Assembly: GCA_035356615.1 (NCBI GenBank)
Contig: DAOQSN010000005.1
Location: forward strand, 1-64,000
Direction of reading: 5' to 3'
Length of the DNA: 64,000 nucleotides
Source: JAKQDH01 sp029558835
GTDB taxonomy: Bacteria; Planctomycetota; Phycisphaerae; UBA1845
Position numbers and translations under genes: made by a program
Shown here: one piece after another, positions 18,679 through 32,507 of the stretch
Layout of the letters: every line of letters starts with the position of its first letter
Numbering within the stretch: the stretch's first letter is position 1
Notes under the pieces: model-generated
The model's database searches: none
Told to the model about the DNA's origin: nothing
What the model saw: only the letters and a program-made list of their open reading frames with translations

Positions 18679-19173
18679 ATGGGAAACATGGAATCGACAG
18701 CGCCGGTACCGTCCGGACAACCCGCCTCGGCGGCGGCCGCCAGACCGTCGGTCGCCGGTGGCGGTGGACTACGGGTCTACAAGCCCAGCCAGGGGAAGAT
18801 GACCCGGCTGGGGACGTTTGTGGGGGCCGGCGTGCTGATTGCCTGGGGAGCGCTGTTTCTCCGGGACCGGCTGGACGTGTACTCGGGTCCCGGGTTCTGG
18901 CGGTTGTTCGTGACCTCGGGGATTCCGCTGCTGTTCGCCGTGGCCTGCGGAGTGGCGGCATGGTGGGTGGTGTACGTGAGCCGCAAGAGCGGCGATTTCA
19001 TGATCGCCACCGAAGGCGAGATGAAGAAAGTCAACTGGACGAGCCGGCGGGAGATCATCGGCTCGACCAAGGTGGTGATTCTGATCACGGTGTTGCTGGC
19101 GCTGGTGATGTTCGTCGTCGACGTGCTGTTTCAGCTTCTGTTCACGTGGGTTGGGGTGCTGAAGGCGGCATAG
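18679..19173 (+). CDS. secE: Preprotein translocase subunit SecE (extended)
   Basis: The 164-aa product ends with the SecE core: the amphipathic segment EGEMKKVNWTSRREI (112-126) followed by the conserved transmembrane helix at about 132-157. It clamps SecY in the inner membrane. Most bacterial SecE proteins have about 60 residues; this one adds two further hydrophobic helices (about 43-61 and 76-100) and an Ala/Pro-rich N-terminus. That gives a three-helix form like E. coli SecE in topology. nusG begins two bases after its stop codon. Confidence 0.93.
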   Translation: MGNMESTAPVPSGQPASAAAARPSVAGGGGLRVYKPSQGKMTRLGTFVGAGVLIAWGALFLRDRLDVYSGPGFWRLFVTSGIPLLFAVACGVAAWWVVYVSRKSGDFMIATEGEMKKVNWTSRREIIGSTKVVILITVLLALVMFVVDVLFQLLFTWVGVLKAA

Positions 19174-19175
19174 AC

Positions 19176-19760
19176 ATGACCGAAGCACCGACAGAACGCC
19201 TGGGCCCGCCGATGAAGTGGTACGTACTCCGCGTGGCCTCCAACAAGGAGGAGCAGGTCCGCAAGGCGCTGGTCAAGAAGGTGAAGATCGAAGCGCTGGA
19301 GGATCGGGTGGGGAGGGTATTGGTCCCGACGCTCAAGGAGCGTCGCATGAAGAGCGGGCAACTGCGGATCGTCGAGCGGAAGCTCTATCCCGGCTACGTG
19401 TTCGTGGAAATGGCCTGCGAGGAAGACGGGTCCATCGCCGAGAAGGTGTGGTTCACCATCAAGGAGACGACGGGGGTCGGTGATTTCATCGGCGCGGACG
19501 GCAAGCCGACGAGCATGGCCGAGCACGACGTGGTGCAGATGCTGGCGGCGTCCGAGAAGGCCGACGAGCAGCCGGGCCTCTCGGGGCTCAACATCCACAA
19601 GGGTGACCGCGTGCGGATCACCGACGGGGCGTTCGAGAGCTTCGAGGGCGAGGTGGAGGCGGTGGACGAGCGGCGCGGCATGGTGTCGGTGGTGGTTTCC
19701 ATCTTCGGGCGTTCCACGCCGGTGGAAGTGGAATACTGGCAGTTGGAGAAGGTGGAGTAG
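19176..19760 (+). CDS. nusG: Transcription termination/antitermination protein NusG
   Basis: The 194-aa product has the NGN domain (KWYVLRVASNKEEQVRKAL near 14-32, YPGYVFVEM near 70) and a C-terminal KOW domain (NIHKGDRVRITDGAFESFEG). It binds the RNA polymerase clamp and couples it to Rho or S10. A short insertion between YVFVEM and the turn before the KOW domain is within the family range. Translation probably couples to secE, two bases upstream. Confidence 0.97.
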   Translation: MTEAPTERLGPPMKWYVLRVASNKEEQVRKALVKKVKIEALEDRVGRVLVPTLKERRMKSGQLRIVERKLYPGYVFVEMACEEDGSIAEKVWFTIKETTGVGDFIGADGKPTSMAEHDVVQMLAASEKADEQPGLSGLNIHKGDRVRITDGAFESFEGEVEAVDERRGMVSVVVSIFGRSTPVEVEYWQLEKVE

Positions 19761-19806
19761 TCCGGTGGTGGACCGCGGTGCGGCCTGCGGACGTGAGGAG
19801 TGAGCA

Positions 19807-20244
19807 GTGGCAAAGGGCGGCAAGAAGGAACTGGTGACCACGCTGAAGTTGCAGGCCCCGGGCGGACAGGCGACCCCCGCGCCGCCGATCGGTCCGGCGT
19901 TGGGGCAGCACGGGTTGAACATCGGTCAGTTTGTGCAGCAGTTTAACGCGGCCACCACCGCGCTGAACGGCATGGTGGTCGGGGTGGTGATCAACGTCTA
20001 CTCCGACCGGACGTTCACGTTCGAGGTGAAGAGCCCGCCGGCCGCGGTGTTGCTGAAGGACGTGGCCAAGCTGGCCAAGGGCAGCGGGACGGCAGGTCGG
20101 GAGACGATCGGGACAGTCACGCGGGCGCAACTGCGGGAAATCGCCGGCAAGAAGATCAAGGACCTGAACGCCTACACCGTGGAGGCGGCGGAGCGGATCG
20201 TGGCCGGCACGGCGCGCTCGATGGGCATCGGTATCGTGGACTAG
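19807..20244 (+). CDS. rplK: 50S ribosomal protein L11
   Basis: The 145-aa product starts at GTG (GTGGCAAAGGGC) with GAGGAG upstream. It carries the L11 hallmarks APPIGPALGQHGLNI and the C-terminal KIKDLNAYTVEAAERIV segment that binds 23S rRNA at the GTPase centre. Length is normal. It begins the rplKAJL block after nusG. Confidence 0.97.
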   Translation: MAKGGKKELVTTLKLQAPGGQATPAPPIGPALGQHGLNIGQFVQQFNAATTALNGMVVGVVINVYSDRTFTFEVKSPPAAVLLKDVAKLAKGSGTAGRETIGTVTRAQLREIAGKKIKDLNAYTVEAAERIVAGTARSMGIGIVD

Positions 20245-20285
20245 CAGGCGGCGGACGGGGCGCTGCCCCGCGAGGAACGGCGTCG

Positions 20286-21020
20286 ATGGGTTACCGTAGC
20301 GTTCTGTATCGGAAGCAGTTGGAGTTGCGAGGGACGGCCGGGTCGCGCGGGGAGCCGCTTCCGCTCGAGGAGGCGGTCGCCAAGCTGAAGGCGATGGTCG
20401 GCCTGAAGAGCGATCGGCGCTACAAGGGCGCGCGGGCGCGCAAGGCGGTCGATCAGACCGTGGAGCTTGTCATGCACCTGGGTATTGATGCCCGCCAGGC
20501 GGACCAGATGATCCGCGGGGCGATTTCGCTGCCCAAGGGGATTGGCAAGTCGCGGCGGGTGGTGGCGTTCTGTGACGAGGCGACGGCGGAGGCGGCCCGG
20601 CAGGCGGGAGCGTGCGAGGCCGGTGCCGACGAGCTCATCGAGCGCGTCCAGGGCGGCTGGCTGGATTTCGACGTGGCTATTGCTCACCCCGCGCTGATGG
20701 GCAAGGTGGGGAAGCTCGGGCGCATCCTGGGCCCGCAGGGCAAGATGCCCGCGCCCAAGGCGGGGACGGTGACGCCGGACGTAGTGACGGCCGTGCGCGA
20801 GTTCTCGGCGGGGCGGCTGGAGTTCCGCAACGATGATGGCGGCAACGTGCACTTTCCCGTGGGCAAGGCGAGTTTCTCGGCCGAGGACCTGAAGCAGAAC
20901 ATTGAGGCGGCCATCACGCACGTGACGCGAATGAAGCCGGCGGCCGCGAAGGGGCAGTTTGTCAAGAAGGTTTGTCTGGCGGCGACGCACACCCCGCCGG
21001 TGCATGTGACGGTTGGCTAG
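20286..21020 (+). CDS. rplA: 50S ribosomal protein L1
   Basis: The 244-aa protein forms the mobile L1 stalk. Conserved segments are LGRILGPQGKMPAPKAGTVT and the NDDGGNVHFPVGKASFSAEDL region. Compared with usual L1, the N-terminus (MGYRSVLYRKQLELRGTAGS) is divergent. Family members often autoregulate rplKA by binding the mRNA; no operator was identified here. Confidence 0.97.
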   Translation: MGYRSVLYRKQLELRGTAGSRGEPLPLEEAVAKLKAMVGLKSDRRYKGARARKAVDQTVELVMHLGIDARQADQMIRGAISLPKGIGKSRRVVAFCDEATAEAARQAGACEAGADELIERVQGGWLDFDVAIAHPALMGKVGKLGRILGPQGKMPAPKAGTVTPDVVTAVREFSAGRLEFRNDDGGNVHFPVGKASFSAEDLKQNIEAAITHVTRMKPAAAKGQFVKKVCLAATHTPPVHVTVG

Positions 21021-21048
21021 ATCGGTCTCCGCAGGGGACCGATGGCGG

Positions 21049-21594
21049 ATGAAGTCCATGAGCAGGTACGTGAAGGAACTGATGACGCAGGCGCTGCGCG
21101 AGCGATATGCAAGCGCGGAGAGCGCGTGCGTGGTGGAACTGACCGGGATGAACGTGCAGGCGACGGAGCGATTGCGCCGTCAGTTGCGCCAGGTTGGGGC
21201 GCGCGTGCACGTGGTTAAGAACAGCATGGCGCGGCGGGCGCTGGCGGAGGGACCGCTGGCGGCGTTGGGCGAGGCGCTCGAGGGCCCCTGCGCGCTGGTG
21301 ACGGCCGAGGGCTCAATCATCGAGGTGGCCAAGACGCTGATCGCGGCCGCCAAGGAGTTTGAGAAACTCAGACTGAAGGGCGCGGTGGTGGAAGGTGATC
21401 CCACCGTCCTGCAGGTGGAGGACGTCGCGCGGATGCGGAGCCGCACGGAGACGATCGGCGAAGTTCTGATGCTGATCCTGTCGCCGGGTCGCGCCGTGGC
21501 GGGCTGTATCGGTGGGGCGCAGGCGCGTCTGGCCGGTTGCCTGAAGGCAATGGCGGACAAGAAGGAGGAGGGCGAGGCCGCGGCTGCTGCCTAG
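21049..21594 (+). CDS. rplJ: 50S ribosomal protein L10
   Basis: The 181-aa product starts at ATG 21049 (ATG 21058 is an alternative; a longer in-frame start overlaps rplA). It anchors L7/L12 dimers on the stalk base: the N-terminal domain (VVELTGMNVQATERLRRQLR, VVKNSMARRAL) binds rRNA with L11, and the C-terminal helix binds L12. The Ala/Glu-rich end is typical. Confidence 0.95.
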   Translation: MKSMSRYVKELMTQALRERYASAESACVVELTGMNVQATERLRRQLRQVGARVHVVKNSMARRALAEGPLAALGEALEGPCALVTAEGSIIEVAKTLIAAAKEFEKLRLKGAVVEGDPTVLQVEDVARMRSRTETIGEVLMLILSPGRAVAGCIGGAQARLAGCLKAMADKKEEGEAAAAA

Positions 21595-21633
21595 GCAGCG
21601 CGTCGTCGGTCGCCCGAGGCTGGAGTCTTTACA

Positions 21634-21662
21634 GTTGGCGTCATGCCGAGTGGTCCGCCAAC
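21634..21662 (+). promoter_or_regulatory. Hairpin in the rplJ-rplL spacer
   Basis: GTTGGCG and CGCCAAC form a 7-bp stem with a 15-base loop in the 147-base gap before rplL. It could be an attenuator or processing site; no T-tract follows. Confidence 0.3.
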
Positions 21663-21741
21663 GGCGGATGAAATGGCCCGTGTGGTGCGGGCTGCCTATC
21701 GGTGTGGCTTACTGGGTTTTTGCGGTGAGGAGTAGGACGTC

Positions 21742-22161
21742 ATGGCGGAAGCCCCGACGAAGGAATTCAGCGCCGAGGTCAAGGAGCTGGGCGACAAGAT
21801 TGCCAAGCTGACGGTGAAGGCGGCGCAGGAGTTGGTGGATTATCTGAAGGAGGCGTATGGGATCGAGCCGGCGGGGGGCGGCGTCATAATGGCCGGTCCG
21901 GTCGGGGGCGGAGCGGCCGGGGGCGGCGCGGTGCCGGCGGCCGAGGAGCAGACCTCGTTTGATGTCATCCTGGCAGGCTTCGGCGACAAGAAGATCCAGG
22001 TGATCAAGGTGGTGCGGGCGATCACGGGGCTCGGTCTGAAAGAGGCGAAGGACCTCGTTGAGGGCGTGCCCAAACCGCTCAAGGAAGGCGTTTCCAAGGA
22101 AGACGCCGACAAGATCAAGCGGGAGATCGAGGAAGCCGGCGGGGCCGTGACGATCAAGTAG
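21742..22161 (+). CDS. rplL: 50S ribosomal protein L7/L12
   Basis: The 139-aa stalk protein recruits translational GTPases. It has an N-terminal dimerisation helix pair, a Gly/Ala hinge (GGGAAGGGAVPAAEEQ, near 50-67) and the C-terminal domain (TSFDVILAGFGDKKIQVIKV, GLGLKEAKDLVEGVPKPLKEGV). GTGAGGAG precedes the ATG. The hinge is unusually rich in Gly. Confidence 0.97.
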   Translation: MAEAPTKEFSAEVKELGDKIAKLTVKAAQELVDYLKEAYGIEPAGGGVIMAGPVGGGAAGGGAVPAAEEQTSFDVILAGFGDKKIQVIKVVRAITGLGLKEAKDLVEGVPKPLKEGVSKEDADKIKREIEEAGGAVTIK

Positions 22162-22472
22162 AACGTCGTTCTCCCGCCGCAAGCATGGGGTGGCGCAGGA
22201 TGGCGGCGCTCCGGGGGGCGGAGCGCCGGCAGGGGTTGAGCGTACAAACCGGGGGCCGGCGCGGCGGGAGGCCGCCCGGTCCCGCACCCAGCACGTCCGT
22301 CGCAGGGCGAGACCGACCGGATTCGCGGGACGTCCGGTCCCCCAGAGGCCCTGTGCGACGAACAACCGTCCCCTGGAAGCCAGTCAGACGTGTTCGAGTA
22401 TGACGCGACGGGCACCAGCCGATTGGGCCACGCGGCGCGGTAGCGCTGCGGGTGCGCGCCGGGAGTAAGGGC
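22162..22472. other. rplL-rpoB spacer
   Basis: This 311-base gap is the longest within the left half of the cluster. It is very GC-rich with several short inverted repeats, but no canonical promoter or terminator was recognised. In other bacteria the equivalent spacer hosts an attenuator and RNase III site; whether this one does cannot be told from sequence alone. Confidence 0.35.
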
Positions 22473-25400
22473 ATGAAGACCGCACGTCCGATTCGCAACT
22501 TTTCGCGCGTGGGTGACGCGTTGCCGATTCCGGATCTCATCGGCATCCAGACGAAGTCCTACGAGCGATTCCTGCAGGCCGAGGCCGGGATGGACCAGCG
22601 GACCGTGATGGGCCTGGAGGCCCTGCTGCGCGAGATGTTCCCCATCGAAAGCTACGATGGGAACCTCTCCCTGCATTACCTCGGCTATGAGCTGCTTAAG
22701 CCGCGGTACACCCCGGACGAGTGCCGGGAGTTGCGGCTGACCTACGGCCGGCCGTTCCGGGTACGCCTGCGCCTCACCCGTAAGGACAAGGACGAGATCC
22801 AGGACGACATGGTGTACCTGGGCGATTTGCCCGTGATGATCGGCGGAGGCGAGTTCATCATCAACGGGGCCGAGAGGGTGATCGTGTCCCAGTTGCACCG
22901 CAGTCCGGGCGTGGACTTCATCAAGGACCAGGTGGAGGGCGACCGGGCGCTGCACTCGTGCCGGATCATTCCGGAGCGGGGGAGCTGGATCGAGATCGAG
23001 GTGACCAAGAAGGACGTGCTCGCGGTGCGGATCGACCAGTCGGCCAAGATCCCGGCGACGACGTTCCTGCGGGCGATGGATGAGCGGTATTCGACGGACG
23101 AGTCGATCCTCAAGGCGTTCCACAACAGCAAGTCGGTGCGGGTGTCGGCCCTGCGTCCCGACCTGCACGCGGCCGTTACGGTGCTGGACTCTGAAACCAA
23201 GGAGGAGATCGTGCGGGCCGGGGCGCCGCTGGGCGACGCGGTCGGGCGGTTGCAGAACGCGGGGCTCAAGAGCCTGGAGATCATCGCTCAGCTTGGCGAC
23301 CTGCTGCTCGTCAATACCCTGGCGGAGGACAACAGCCGGTCACAGGAGGAGGCCCTGCTGCGCATCTATGCCCGGCTGCGTCCGGGGAACCCGCCGCAAC
23401 TGGACAAGGCCCGCAAGCTGTTTGCGGAGAAGTTCTTCGACGAGAACCGGTATCGGCTGGGCAAGGTGGGGCGTTTCCGTCTGAACCGCAAGTTCGAGGC
23501 GGAGCACGACGGGGGGCCCATGACCCTGACCGTGGAGGACCTGATCAACTGCTACCGGTACCTGCTGAAGCTGCGCACGGGCGAGGCGGCCTTCGCGGTG
23601 GACGACATCGACCACCTGGGCAACCGCCGTCTGCGCACGCTGGACGAGCTCTGCTCGGACGAGTTGCGCAAGGGGTTCCTGAAACTGCGGCGGACGGTGC
23701 AGGAGCGGATGAGCCTGAAGAACCCGGATGAGCTGGGGCGGGTGGCGGAGCTTATCAACAGCAAGGCCATCAGTTCCGCCATCGAGTTCTTCTTCGGGCG
23801 GGGCGAGCTGTCGCAGGTCGTGGACCAGACCAACCCGCTCTCGCAGCTCACGCACGAGCGGCGGCTCTCGGCCCTGGGCCCCGGCGGTCTGAACCGCAAG
23901 CGGGCGGGCTTCGAGGTGCGCGACGTGCACATCAGCCACTACGGACGCATCTGCCCGATCGAGACGCCCGAAGGCACCAACATCGGCCTGATCGCCTCGC
24001 TGAGCCTCTACAGCCTGGTGGATGACTATGGGTTCCTGATTACGCCGTACCGCAAGGTGGGCAAGGACGGCAAGCTCGGGGAGCCGCGGTTCCTGCGCGC
24101 GGATGAGGAGATGCGCGAGGTGCTGGCGCCGCCGGAGGCGATTGAGCCGGAGAAGGGAGTGGTCCGGCAGGGACCCATCGTCGTGCGGGCCTACGGCGAA
24201 ATGGCGCAGATGGACAGCAGCCAGGTGACCTACGTGGACATCTCTCCCAAGCAGACGGTCGGGGTCTCGGCCGCCTTGATCCCGTTCCTCGAGCATGACG
24301 ACGCGAACCGGGCGCTGATGGGGTCGAACATGCAGCGGCAGGCCGTGCCACTGCTGCGGCTCGACCCGCCGCTGGTGGCGACGGGCATGGAGAAGGACGT
24401 AGCCTACAACAGCGGGATGGTCGTGCGGGCCAAGACCTCGGGCAAGGTGACGTTCGTGGACGCGCGGCGGATCGTGATCGACGAGACCGACGAGTACGTC
24501 CTGCGGAAGTTCCAGGGGCTCAACGAGCGGACGTGCATGAACCAGCGACCGGTGGTGCGTCCGGGGCAGCGGATCAAGCAGGGGGACGTGATCGCGGACG
24601 GGCCGGGCACGCACAGCGGGGAACTGGCCCTGGGACGCAACGTGCTGGTGGGGTTCATGACCTTCGACGGGCACAACTTCGAGGATGCCATTGTGCTCAG
24701 CGAGCGCCTGGTGCAGGACGATACGTTCACCAGCGTGCACATCGACGAGTACGAATCGGAGGTGCGGGAGACCAAGCTGGGCCGGGAGGAGTTCACCGCG
24801 GACATTCCGAACGTGTCCGAGCGGGCGTTGGCCAACCTCGACGCCGACGGCGTGGTGCGCGTGGGCACCCGGGTGGTGCAGGGGGACATCCTGGTGGGCA
24901 AGGTGAGTCCCAAGTCCAAGAGCGAGCTGAGTCCGGAGGAGAAGCTGCTGCACGCCATCTTCGGGCGGGCGGGCGAGGACGTGAAGAACGACTCGCTGGA
25001 ACTGCCCGCCGGCGAGGAAGGCATCGTGATCGACACCAAGCGGTTCAGCCGGCGCCTGCACATGACGGACGACCAGAAGCGTGAGTTGCAGCAGCGCGTC
25101 AACGCCTACGAGATCGCCCAGAACGGCAAGATGATCGCCTGCTTCAAGCAGATGTGCCAGGAATTGGAGCAGTTGCTGGGGGCGCCGATGGTGGACCCCA
25201 ACACCCGGCAGAAGGTGGGCTACAGCAACGTGGACGGAGTGATCCTGGAGCAGATCGACGCGTTCCAGGAGCAGATGCAGACGCGGGAGCTGAGGTGGGT
25301 GAAACCGGCCTCGCGCCGCGAGGAGTGCATGCACATCGCCGACCGCTACTGGCTGCGGGTGTCCGAACTGAAGGAGGAACGGGAACGCAAGGTGTCGCAG

Positions 25401-26246
25401 ATGAAGCGCGGCGACGAACTGCCGGCCGGCGTGCTGGAGATGGTCAAGGTCTACGTGGCCACCAAGCGCCCCGTCTCCGTCGGCGACAAGATGGCCGGGC
25501 GGCACGGGAACAAGGGTGTGATCGCCCGCATCGTGCCGGTGGAGGACATGCCCTTCCTGGACGACGGGACCTCGGTGGACGTGCTGCTCAACCCGCTGGG
25601 CGTACCCTCGCGTATGAACGTGGGGCAGATTCTGGAGACGCACCTCGGCTGGGCGGCCAAGATGCTCGGCTTCCAGGCGGTGACGCCGGTTTTCGACGGG
25701 GCGCGGGAGTCCGACATCCACCAGGCGCTCGAGGAAGCGAATGCCCAGGCCCGCAAGTACGAAGCGGACCGGCAGGCGGTGGCGGAGGCCGGGCGCAATG
25801 ACCTGCGCTTCGCGGTTCTGCCGCCGGGCGGGAAGGTGCATCTGTGCGACGGGCGTACGGGTGAGCCGTTCGACGAGCCGGTGACGGTGGGCTATATCTA
25901 CATGATGAAGCTGCACCATCTCGTGGATGACAAGATCCACGCCCGGGCGACGGGTCCCTACAGCCTCATCACGCAGCAGCCGCTGGGCGGCAAGGCCCGC
26001 ACCGGCGGGCAGCGTTTCGGCGAGATGGAAGTATGGGGTCTGGAGGCCTACGGGGCCGCCTACGTGCTTCAGGAACTGCTGACCGTCAAGAGCGACGACG
26101 TCGAGGGACGCACGAAGATCTACGAATCGATGGTGAAAGGCAAGAACACGCTGGAGGCCGGCACGCCGGTTTCGTTCGACGTGTTGACCAACGAGATCCG
26201 CGGCCTATGCCTCAACATCCACCTGGAGCGCCGCCAGGTGGGTTAG
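22473..26246 (+). CDS. rpoB: DNA-directed RNA polymerase subunit beta
   Basis: The 1257-aa product was given the ATG start at 22473, preceded by GGGAGTAAGG; an in-frame GTG lies 21 bases earlier. The rifampicin-pocket region GELSQVVDQTNPLSQLTHER keeps the Asp, His and Ser residues that contact the drug. ICPIETPEGTNIGLI and the C-terminal GGQRFGEMEVWGLEAYGAAY are intact. The length is between those of E. coli (1342) and B. subtilis (about 1190). It is separated from rpoC by an extra gene of 156 codons, which is unusual. Confidence 0.98.
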   Translation: MKTARPIRNFSRVGDALPIPDLIGIQTKSYERFLQAEAGMDQRTVMGLEALLREMFPIESYDGNLSLHYLGYELLKPRYTPDECRELRLTYGRPFRVRLRLTRKDKDEIQDDMVYLGDLPVMIGGGEFIINGAERVIVSQLHRSPGVDFIKDQVEGDRALHSCRIIPERGSWIEIEVTKKDVLAVRIDQSAKIPATTFLRAMDERYSTDESILKAFHNSKSVRVSALRPDLHAAVTVLDSETKEEIVRAGAPLGDAVGRLQNAGLKSLEIIAQLGDLLLVNTLAEDNSRSQEEALLRIYARLRPGNPPQLDKARKLFAEKFFDENRYRLGKVGRFRLNRKFEAEHDGGPMTLTVEDLINCYRYLLKLRTGEAAFAVDDIDHLGNRRLRTLDELCSDELRKGFLKLRRTVQERMSLKNPDELGRVAELINSKAISSAIEFFFGRGELSQVVDQTNPLSQLTHERRLSALGPGGLNRKRAGFEVRDVHISHYGRICPIETPEGTNIGLIASLSLYSLVDDYGFLITPYRKVGKDGKLGEPRFLRADEEMREVLAPPEAIEPEKGVVRQGPIVVRAYGEMAQMDSSQVTYVDISPKQTVGVSAALIPFLEHDDANRALMGSNMQRQAVPLLRLDPPLVATGMEKDVAYNSGMVVRAKTSGKVTFVDARRIVIDETDEYVLRKFQGLNERTCMNQRPVVRPGQRIKQGDVIADGPGTHSGELALGRNVLVGFMTFDGHNFEDAIVLSERLVQDDTFTSVHIDEYESEVRETKLGREEFTADIPNVSERALANLDADGVVRVGTRVVQGDILVGKVSPKSKSELSPEEKLLHAIFGRAGEDVKNDSLELPAGEEGIVIDTKRFSRRLHMTDDQKRELQQRVNAYEIAQNGKMIACFKQMCQELEQLLGAPMVDPNTRQKVGYSNVDGVILEQIDAFQEQMQTRELRWVKPASRREECMHIADRYWLRVSELKEERERKVSQMKRGDELPAGVLEMVKVYVATKRPVSVGDKMAGRHGNKGVIARIVPVEDMPFLDDGTSVDVLLNPLGVPSRMNVGQILETHLGWAAKMLGFQAVTPVFDGARESDIHQALEEANAQARKYEADRQAVAEAGRNDLRFAVLPPGGKVHLCDGRTGEPFDEPVTVGYIYMMKLHHLVDDKIHARATGPYSLITQQPLGGKARTGGQRFGEMEVWGLEAYGAAYVLQELLTVKSDDVEGRTKIYESMVKGKNTLEAGTPVSFDVLTNEIRGLCLNIHLERRQVG

Positions 26247-26329
26247 CGGCCCAGCCGCTCCGGTTCGGCGCGGCTACGTGCGTGACGCGGGCAGTGGGCA
26301 GGTGCCCGCGGCGAAACGGAGGAGTAGCC

Positions 26330-26800
26330 ATGCTCGAGGACGTGGTCTATGCAACGGTGGACATGGTGCCCGCCGCCGACTTGGCGGAGTTCTACCGGCG
26401 GCAGGGACACCACACGACGAACGAGCCGGTCAAGCTCGAGCGCATGATGAAGCACACGCTGTGTTTCGTGACGGCCCGGCGCGGGGGAGAACTGATCGGC
26501 ATTGCCCGCGGCGTGACGGACGGGGTCTGGGGCAGGCTCGCCGAGTGCAAGCTGGACCCGGGGTACCAGGGGCCCGCCTGCGTCACCCGTACCGACGGGC
26601 GGATTGAACATGACTCGGCCGGCATCGCCCGGGCGATGGCCCAGCGGGTGATCGAGGCCCTGTGGGCATACGGCGTCGAACGGATCGACGCCCTCGCCTA
26701 CGGTACCGAGGTGGATTTCTGCGAGGAACTCGGTTTCAAGAGAATGCCCGGGGTGGTGCCCATGCAACTGGCCACGCCGGGCGAGGGGACGAAGGCATAA
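26330..26800 (+). CDS. GNAT-like acetyltransferase between rpoB and rpoC
   Basis: The 156-aa product starts at ATG 26330 with a strong GGAGGAG ribosome-binding site. Its architecture resembles a GNAT domain: strands around VVYATVDM and LCFVTARRGGELIGIARGV, a LDPGYQG turn where motif A would begin, a central amphipathic helix (IARAMAQRVIEALWAYGVER), and a C-terminal EELGFKRMPGVVPMQL segment typical of GNAT strands 6-7. The pyrophosphate loop (normally QxxGxG) is degenerate (QGPACVTR), so catalytic acetyl transfer is uncertain. It is co-directional with rpoB and rpoC at gaps of 83 and 106 bases, so it should be co-transcribed and highly expressed. Its substrate is unknown; a ribosomal or polymerase target is speculative. 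Confidence 0.65.
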   Translation: MLEDVVYATVDMVPAADLAEFYRRQGHHTTNEPVKLERMMKHTLCFVTARRGGELIGIARGVTDGVWGRLAECKLDPGYQGPACVTRTDGRIEHDSAGIARAMAQRVIEALWAYGVERIDALAYGTEVDFCEELGFKRMPGVVPMQLATPGEGTKA

Positions 26801-26906
26801 GCGGCGGCAACGGGACGCGCCGGCGGCGGGTCGGCGGAGCCCGGAAGGGGACGGCAATCGGGTTGGCTGCGGGTCGACTTTCGCTCGAACGGAAGGTTGA
26901 AGACAC

Positions 26907-31343
<4,437 letters not shown>

Positions 31344-31478
31344 CCCCCGCGAGGTTGTGCTGCTGCGTGGAGGGCCCTGGCGCCGTGGCAAGCTCGGTCT
31401 TGCCGGCAGGGGCCGGAGTGTCCGAGGGTCCGGAGAACGGTAAGGACGATGCGAGTCCAGATGAGGATAGCGTAAGCA

Positions 31479-31868
31479 ATGCCCACGACGAACCAACTGG
31501 TGAGGCGGAAACGACGCACTGTGCTGAAGAAGTCGAAGGTCAGAGACTTAGACCAGTGCCCCCAGCGCCGGGCGGTGTGTCTGATCGTCAAGACGCAGAC
31601 CCCCAAGAAGCCCAACTCCGCTCTGCGCAAGGTTACGCGCGTGCGGCTCACGAACGGCAAGGAAGTGACCGCGTACATCCCCGGCGTGGACCACAACCTC
31701 CAGGAGCACTCGATCGTGCTCGTGCGGGGGGGAAGGGTGCGGGACCTGCCGGGTGTCCGCTATCACATTATCCGTGGGGCGTTGGACTGCGCCGGCGTGC
31801 AGGCGGACAAGGATGGGCGGCCGCGGAACCGCAGCCGCAGCAAGTACGGCGTCAAGCGGCGCAAATAG
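31479..31868 (+). CDS. rpsL: 30S ribosomal protein S12
   Basis: The 129-aa decoding-centre protein begins MPTTNQLVRR. It has the conserved TPKKPNSALRKV segment, whose Lys is the classical streptomycin-resistance site and is wild type here, plus HNLQEHSIVLVRGGRVRDLP. The C-terminus RSKYGVKRRK is typical. Confidence 0.98.
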   Translation: MPTTNQLVRRKRRTVLKKSKVRDLDQCPQRRAVCLIVKTQTPKKPNSALRKVTRVRLTNGKEVTAYIPGVDHNLQEHSIVLVRGGRVRDLPGVRYHIIRGALDCAGVQADKDGRPRNRSRSKYGVKRRK

Positions 31869-32006
31869 GGCTCCCCCTGCCTGAGGTGCCGTGCGCAGGT
31901 GGGTTGCCAGGATCGGAAACTGTGGCTACCATACAGGGCTTCGCGGAAGTCGGAGGCTGAGGTGGGCTAGCGCCGGTGCTAGGGCCGGCCGATCGGAACG
32001 GACGAC

Positions 32007-32483
32007 ATGGCAAGAAAGAAATTCACCCAATCGGAGGAGCAGCTCAAGCTGGATACGCGCTACGGGAGCCGGTTGGTCTCCAAGTTCATCAACACCTTGA
32101 TGTGGGACGGCAAGAAGAGCACCGCCACACGCGTGTTCTACGACGCCATGGACATCATCGCCAAGCGCGTCAAGGAGCATCCTCCGCTGGAGGTGTTCGA
32201 GACGGCCGTTGGCAACATCAAGCCGACGGTTGAGGTGCGCTCCCGGCGCGTCGGGGGTAGCAACTACCAGGTGCCCATGCCCGTGGACCGCAAGCGTCAG
32301 CAGTCGCTGGCGCTGCGCTGGTTGCGCGATGCCGCCCGCAATCGCGGGGCGCGTCCGACGCGGGATTCCCTGGCCAAGGAGATTATGGATGCGTTTCGCG
32401 GCGAGGGGACGGCCGTGACCACGCGCGACAACGTGCACCGCATGGCCGAGGCGAACAAGGCGTTTGCCCATTTCGCCTGGTAA
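32007..32483 (+). CDS. rpsG: 30S ribosomal protein S7
   Basis: The 158-aa product nucleates assembly of the small-subunit head. Conserved segments are DTRYGSRLVSKFINTLMWDGKK, the basic hairpin KPTVEVRSRRVGGSNYQVP and the C-terminal DNVHRMAEANKAFAHFAW. Length is normal. A long palindrome follows 25 bases after the stop. Confidence 0.97.
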   Translation: MARKKFTQSEEQLKLDTRYGSRLVSKFINTLMWDGKKSTATRVFYDAMDIIAKRVKEHPPLEVFETAVGNIKPTVEVRSRRVGGSNYQVPMPVDRKRQQSLALRWLRDAARNRGARPTRDSLAKEIMDAFRGEGTAVTTRDNVHRMAEANKAFAHFAW

Positions 32484-32507
32484 CGCGTGTCAACGTGCAT
32501 TACGTGG

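Noticed and set aside
23340..25940. A minus-strand open frame of 866 codons opposite rpoB
   Set aside because: Antisense shadow of rpoB with biased composition, no start signal and no motif.
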